DNA of 64,000 nt from RGDT01 sp964630925 (lineage in GTDB: Bacteria; Planctomycetota; Planctomycetia; Gemmatales; Gemmataceae): positions 1-64,000 of the forward strand of contig CAZVZK010000036.1 in NCBI GenBank assembly GCA_964630925.1, in the 5' to 3' direction. Positions 61,618 to 64,000 of this stretch are shown in pieces (positions within the stretch are counted from its first letter, which is position 1; every line of letters begins with the position of its first letter). A program made the translations under genes and the position numbers. Under the pieces are notes generated by a model, which was given only the letters and a program-made list of their open reading frames with translations, had not been told where the DNA came from and ran no database searches.

Positions 61618-61955
61618 CGGCCGATCTCGCCGACCGGCTGGCGGAGCCTCTCCTGGGCGCGGTGCTGCTCGCTCTTGTCGGCTGGTGGCTGCTCGACCGG
61701 TACAACCAGGGTGGCAGGCCGCTGGGGCGTTCCCTGAATCGGTGGGTCTGGGGATTCGCCCTCGGGTGCTACACGGCTGCCGCGCTGGGGGCGTCTCTCG
61801 CCTTCTCCAGGCCGACCTATGCTCATGCCCACGGGCTCATGGCCCTGCTGGCGGCGCTCGCCGCGGGCCACGCGGCGCGGCTGGTGGTGTTGTGGGTCAT
61901 CCCCGAGCCGACGCCAGCCGTCGCACCAGGGCCGACAGACGAAAAGAGGGCGTGA
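61614..61955 (+). CDS. Small membrane protein, 113 aa
   Basis: This protein starts at GTG 61614, overlapping the DUF1501 stop (GTGA). Three hydrophobic segments are visible: LLGAVLLALVGWWLL, WGFALGCYTAAALGASLAF and GLMALLAALAAGHAARLVVLWVI. No family recognised. Translation coupling suggests a functional link with the DUF1501 protein. Confidence 0.6.
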   Translation: MTADLADRLAEPLLGAVLLALVGWWLLDRYNQGGRPLGRSLNRWVWGFALGCYTAAALGASLAFSRPTYAHAHGLMALLAALAAGHAARLVVLWVIPEPTPAVAPGPTDEKRA

Positions 61956-62006
61956 CGCACCGGGAAGGTGACGCACGCCCCACTCACATCCGGGTCATCG
62001 ACACGC

Positions 62007-64000
62007 TCACTTCGCCCGCTCCTTGGCCGTCGGCGTGGTCCGCACGCCGTCGAGCGCCCGCCGGGCGGTGCCCTGCACGCGCTCCAGGGCCTGCGACACC
62101 GCCGAGCGGTCCGGCCGGCCCGCCCGCTCCAGCACCGCGCCCTGGTCGAAGTCCTCCGTCGCCTCGCGCTTGCCCTGCGCCAGCCGCGACAGGCCCAGGA
62201 AGTAGTAGTAGCGGGCATCGCCGTTGTCGTTCTCGATGGCCGCCTTGAAGTGGCCCTCCGCCGCCGCGTACTTCTTCGCGAAGTACGCGTTCAGGCCCTG
62301 GCCGTAGGACCGCTCGCCCTGGATCGGGTCGGGCGTCGTCCTGCTCTCCGCCCGCTTGAGCGACGGGTTGGCGTCCACCAGCGCCCGCAGGTCGTTGCCG
62401 TGCACGGGCGCGATCAACCCCTTGGCCAGCAGGCCGTCGATGTACGACCGCAGCGCCTGCGTGTACAGGCCCTTGACGGCCAGGGCCTGCGCCCGCACGT
62501 CGAAAGGCACCTTGTCGCCGGCCGCCAGGATCTCGTCGGCCAGGTCCTCCGCCTCGCTCTTCTTGCCGCCGTCCGGCAGGCCCGCCTGGAGGGTGAAGAA
62601 CACGAGCCGGAGGACGTCCGCCGGGGAGAAACGCTTACCGAGGCGCTCCGCCGGGGGCACCGGGCGCGGCGGGGACGTGGGGGCCGTCGCTTTCTTCGTC
62701 AGCACGCGGGCCAGGGCGATGCGGCAACGCGCGCCCGCCTCTTCGCCCGCCGGCGAGGCCTTGGCCGCCTCGCGGTACGCCTTCTCGGCGGCGGCCAGGT
62801 CGCCCAGCTCCTCGGCCAACCGGCCCGTGAGGTACTGGCCCTCCGGCGTGTCCTTCGACGCGGCGGCGTCCTTGGCCGCGATCTGCATCATGCCGTCGTC
62901 GGCGGTCACCGCGCCACGCGAGCGGGCGTCCTCCAGGGCGATCAGGCCGTGCCGGGCCAGCAGCGGCCCCTTGTTCTCGGCGGCGGCGATGGCCCGCGTC
63001 AGCATGGCCAACGCCTCCTTCGTCTTGCCCCGCGCCGCCAGCTCCTCGGCCTTGTCCGCCGCGCCGGCCGTCGGGTCCGAGACCTCCTTGAGGGCCGCCT
63101 GGGCGGACACCTTCCACGGGCCGGCGGGCAGGCCCGACAGCGCCTTCTCCAGGGCCGCCTTCGCCTCGGCGAACTTCTCGCCGTTCCGCAGCACCAGCCC
63201 CTCGACCGCCTGCGCCTGCGCCTTCTGCTCCGGCGTGGCCTTCGGGTCGGCGCTGACGCGGCCCACGTCCAGCATGGCCCGCGCGCCCAGGTCGGCCCGC
63301 GAACGGTCCTGCAAGGCCGCCTGCCAGTGGTCGAGCATCTGCGTCGGCAGCCAGCGCTGCTTGAGGGCGGCGGTCATGGTGGCGACCTCGCCCTCCAGGC
63401 GGCGCACGTCGCCCATCGGGTCCTTCATCTTCGCCACCCGCGCCGTCTCCTGCACGCCGGTCAGCACCGCCGCCGCACCCTTCAGGTCCGTCACCTTGAC
63501 GCCCACCACGTCGCCCACGCCCTTGAGGGCGGCCAGGGCGTCGGCGTTGCCCGCCGCCAGCGCCTTCTCGCGGGCGTTGCCGTCGTCGATGGCCTTCTTC
63601 GCTGCCGCCAGCTGCGTCTCGAAGTCCTTCACCTTGGCCGTCAGGCCCTCGTTGGCCTTCTTCATGTCGTCGGCGGCCGTCTCCAGCGTCTTGATCTTGT
63701 CGGCGGCGGCCTTTCGCTCGCCGTCGATCAGCTTGGCCAGGTCGTCCGCCGTCGCCGCCGGCTTGTCCTTGACCAACTTCTCGGCGACCGCCTTGATCGT
63801 GGCGGCGCGGGCCGCCTCCTCCGCCTTGGCGAGGGCCTCGGGCGGGTGGTACTTCTGGAGCAGCTCCCACGCCAGCTTCAGCTCGTCGCAGGCCCGCAGG
63901 AAGGTCTCCTCACGCGGGTCGGTGCGCGGGTTCTGCGGCCTGTTGGGGAGCAGGAACCGCCGCTCGTCGTGCCGCGCCCTCGCCTTATCCAGCGCCAGGA
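62007..64000 (-). CDS. Coiled-coil/TPR-like protein, N-terminus beyond the window
   Basis: The reverse-strand frame is open from the right edge to a stop at 62007, so about 664 C-terminal residues are visible. The visible N-terminal part (about 75-200) is a long coiled coil (KIKTLETAADDMKKANEGL); the rest is alpha-helical with TPR-like pairs (AEKAYREAAKASPAGEEAG, AAEGHFKAAIENDNGDARYY). The end is Lys/Arg-rich. It looks like a planctomycete envelope or scaffold protein; the signal or any kinase domain would be outside the window. Confidence 0.75.
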   Translation of the reverse strand, partial: LALDKARARHDERRFLLPNRPQNPRTDPREETFLRACDELKLAWELLQKYHPPEALAKAEEAARAATIKAVAEKLVKDKPAATADDLAKLIDGERKAAADKIKTLETAADDMKKANEGLTAKVKDFETQLAAAKKAIDDGNAREKALAAGNADALAALKGVGDVVGVKVTDLKGAAAVLTGVQETARVAKMKDPMGDVRRLEGEVATMTAALKQRWLPTQMLDHWQAALQDRSRADLGARAMLDVGRVSADPKATPEQKAQAQAVEGLVLRNGEKFAEAKAALEKALSGLPAGPWKVSAQAALKEVSDPTAGAADKAEELAARGKTKEALAMLTRAIAAAENKGPLLARHGLIALEDARSRGAVTADDGMMQIAAKDAAASKDTPEGQYLTGRLAEELGDLAAAEKAYREAAKASPAGEEAGARCRIALARVLTKKATAPTSPPRPVPPAERLGKRFSPADVLRLVFFTLQAGLPDGGKKSEAEDLADEILAAGDKVPFDVRAQALAVKGLYTQALRSYIDGLLAKGLIAPVHGNDLRALVDANPSLKRAESRTTPDPIQGERSYGQGLNAYFAKKYAAAEGHFKAAIENDNGDARYYYFLGLSRLAQGKREATEDFDQGAVLERAGRPDRSAVSQALERVQGTARRALDGVRTTPTAKERAK

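Overview
The window is a GC-rich bacterial chromosome fragment, almost certainly from a planctomycete of the Gemmataceae/Gemmata type. The evidence is lineage-typical gene content: a DUF1501 secreted protein, a Planctomycete-type cytochrome c fused to WD40 repeats, a SUMF1 protein with an N-terminal repeat-companion (TIGR02996-like) segment, a tandem array of Uma2 genes, a Ser/Thr kinase with a TPR-like C-terminus beside an ECF sigma factor, and a double-length UvrA. A run of 100 N (40175-40274) marks a scaffold join, so this is probably a draft or metagenome assembly. Neither terminal gene is complete. I saw no rRNA, tRNA, CRISPR array, phage or transposase gene.

Layout. 1-9.5 kb: a TPR protein running off the left edge, a DUF1579 protein and a 2,342-aa UvrA-UvrA fusion. 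9.6-15.2 kb: an ABC-2 exporter (ATPase plus two permeases) split by a reverse-strand block of four tandem Uma2 genes and a PDZ gene. 15.2-21.1 kb: alpha/beta hydrolase, a probable orphan small RNA, a MEMO-family protein, a cytochrome/WD40 protein, a CHAT-protein relic and a PDZ-Sel1 protein. 21.1-30.9 kb: a SUF iron-sulfur operon read right to left, rrf2-sufB(intein)-[seven small genes]-sufC-sufD-sufSE-sufT. 31.2-40.2 kb: SUMF1 protein, DUF2085-like membrane protein, rpmA, DUF971, mrp, pyrB, a zinc-ribbon membrane protein and smpB. 40.3-48.4 kb: a beta-propeller-like protein cut by the gap, a flavin reductase, lineage-specific proteins, a 970-aa membrane protein and fabF. 48.6-53.5 kb: an ECF sigma / unknown / kinase cluster. 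53.8-64 kb: an NCS2 permease, a FAS1-SigK-RskA cluster, an ArsR-esterase pair, DUF1501 genes and a coiled-coil/TPR protein cut by the right edge.

The most striking locus is the SUF operon. Between sufB and sufC sit three paralogous antitoxin/toxin-like gene pairs and a PP2C phosphatase, all on the same strand and joined by 4-bp start/stop overlaps or very short gaps. The operon has an Rrf2-family regulator with three clustered cysteines, preceded by a near-consensus promoter overlapped by a 7-7-7 inverted repeat. SufB carries an apparently splicing-competent intein with a LAGLIDADG domain, and SufS is fused to SufE. Fe-S biogenesis may therefore be linked to small regulatory or toxic modules and to reversible phosphorylation.

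Several families of palindromic repeats also mark the region. One pair of 42-bp inverted arms inserts exactly 62 codons in frame into uvrA. A compound palindrome supplies the last codons and stop of sufSE. Two long-armed inverted-repeat elements lie in intergenic DNA, and the scaffold gap has an edge matching the uvrA element.
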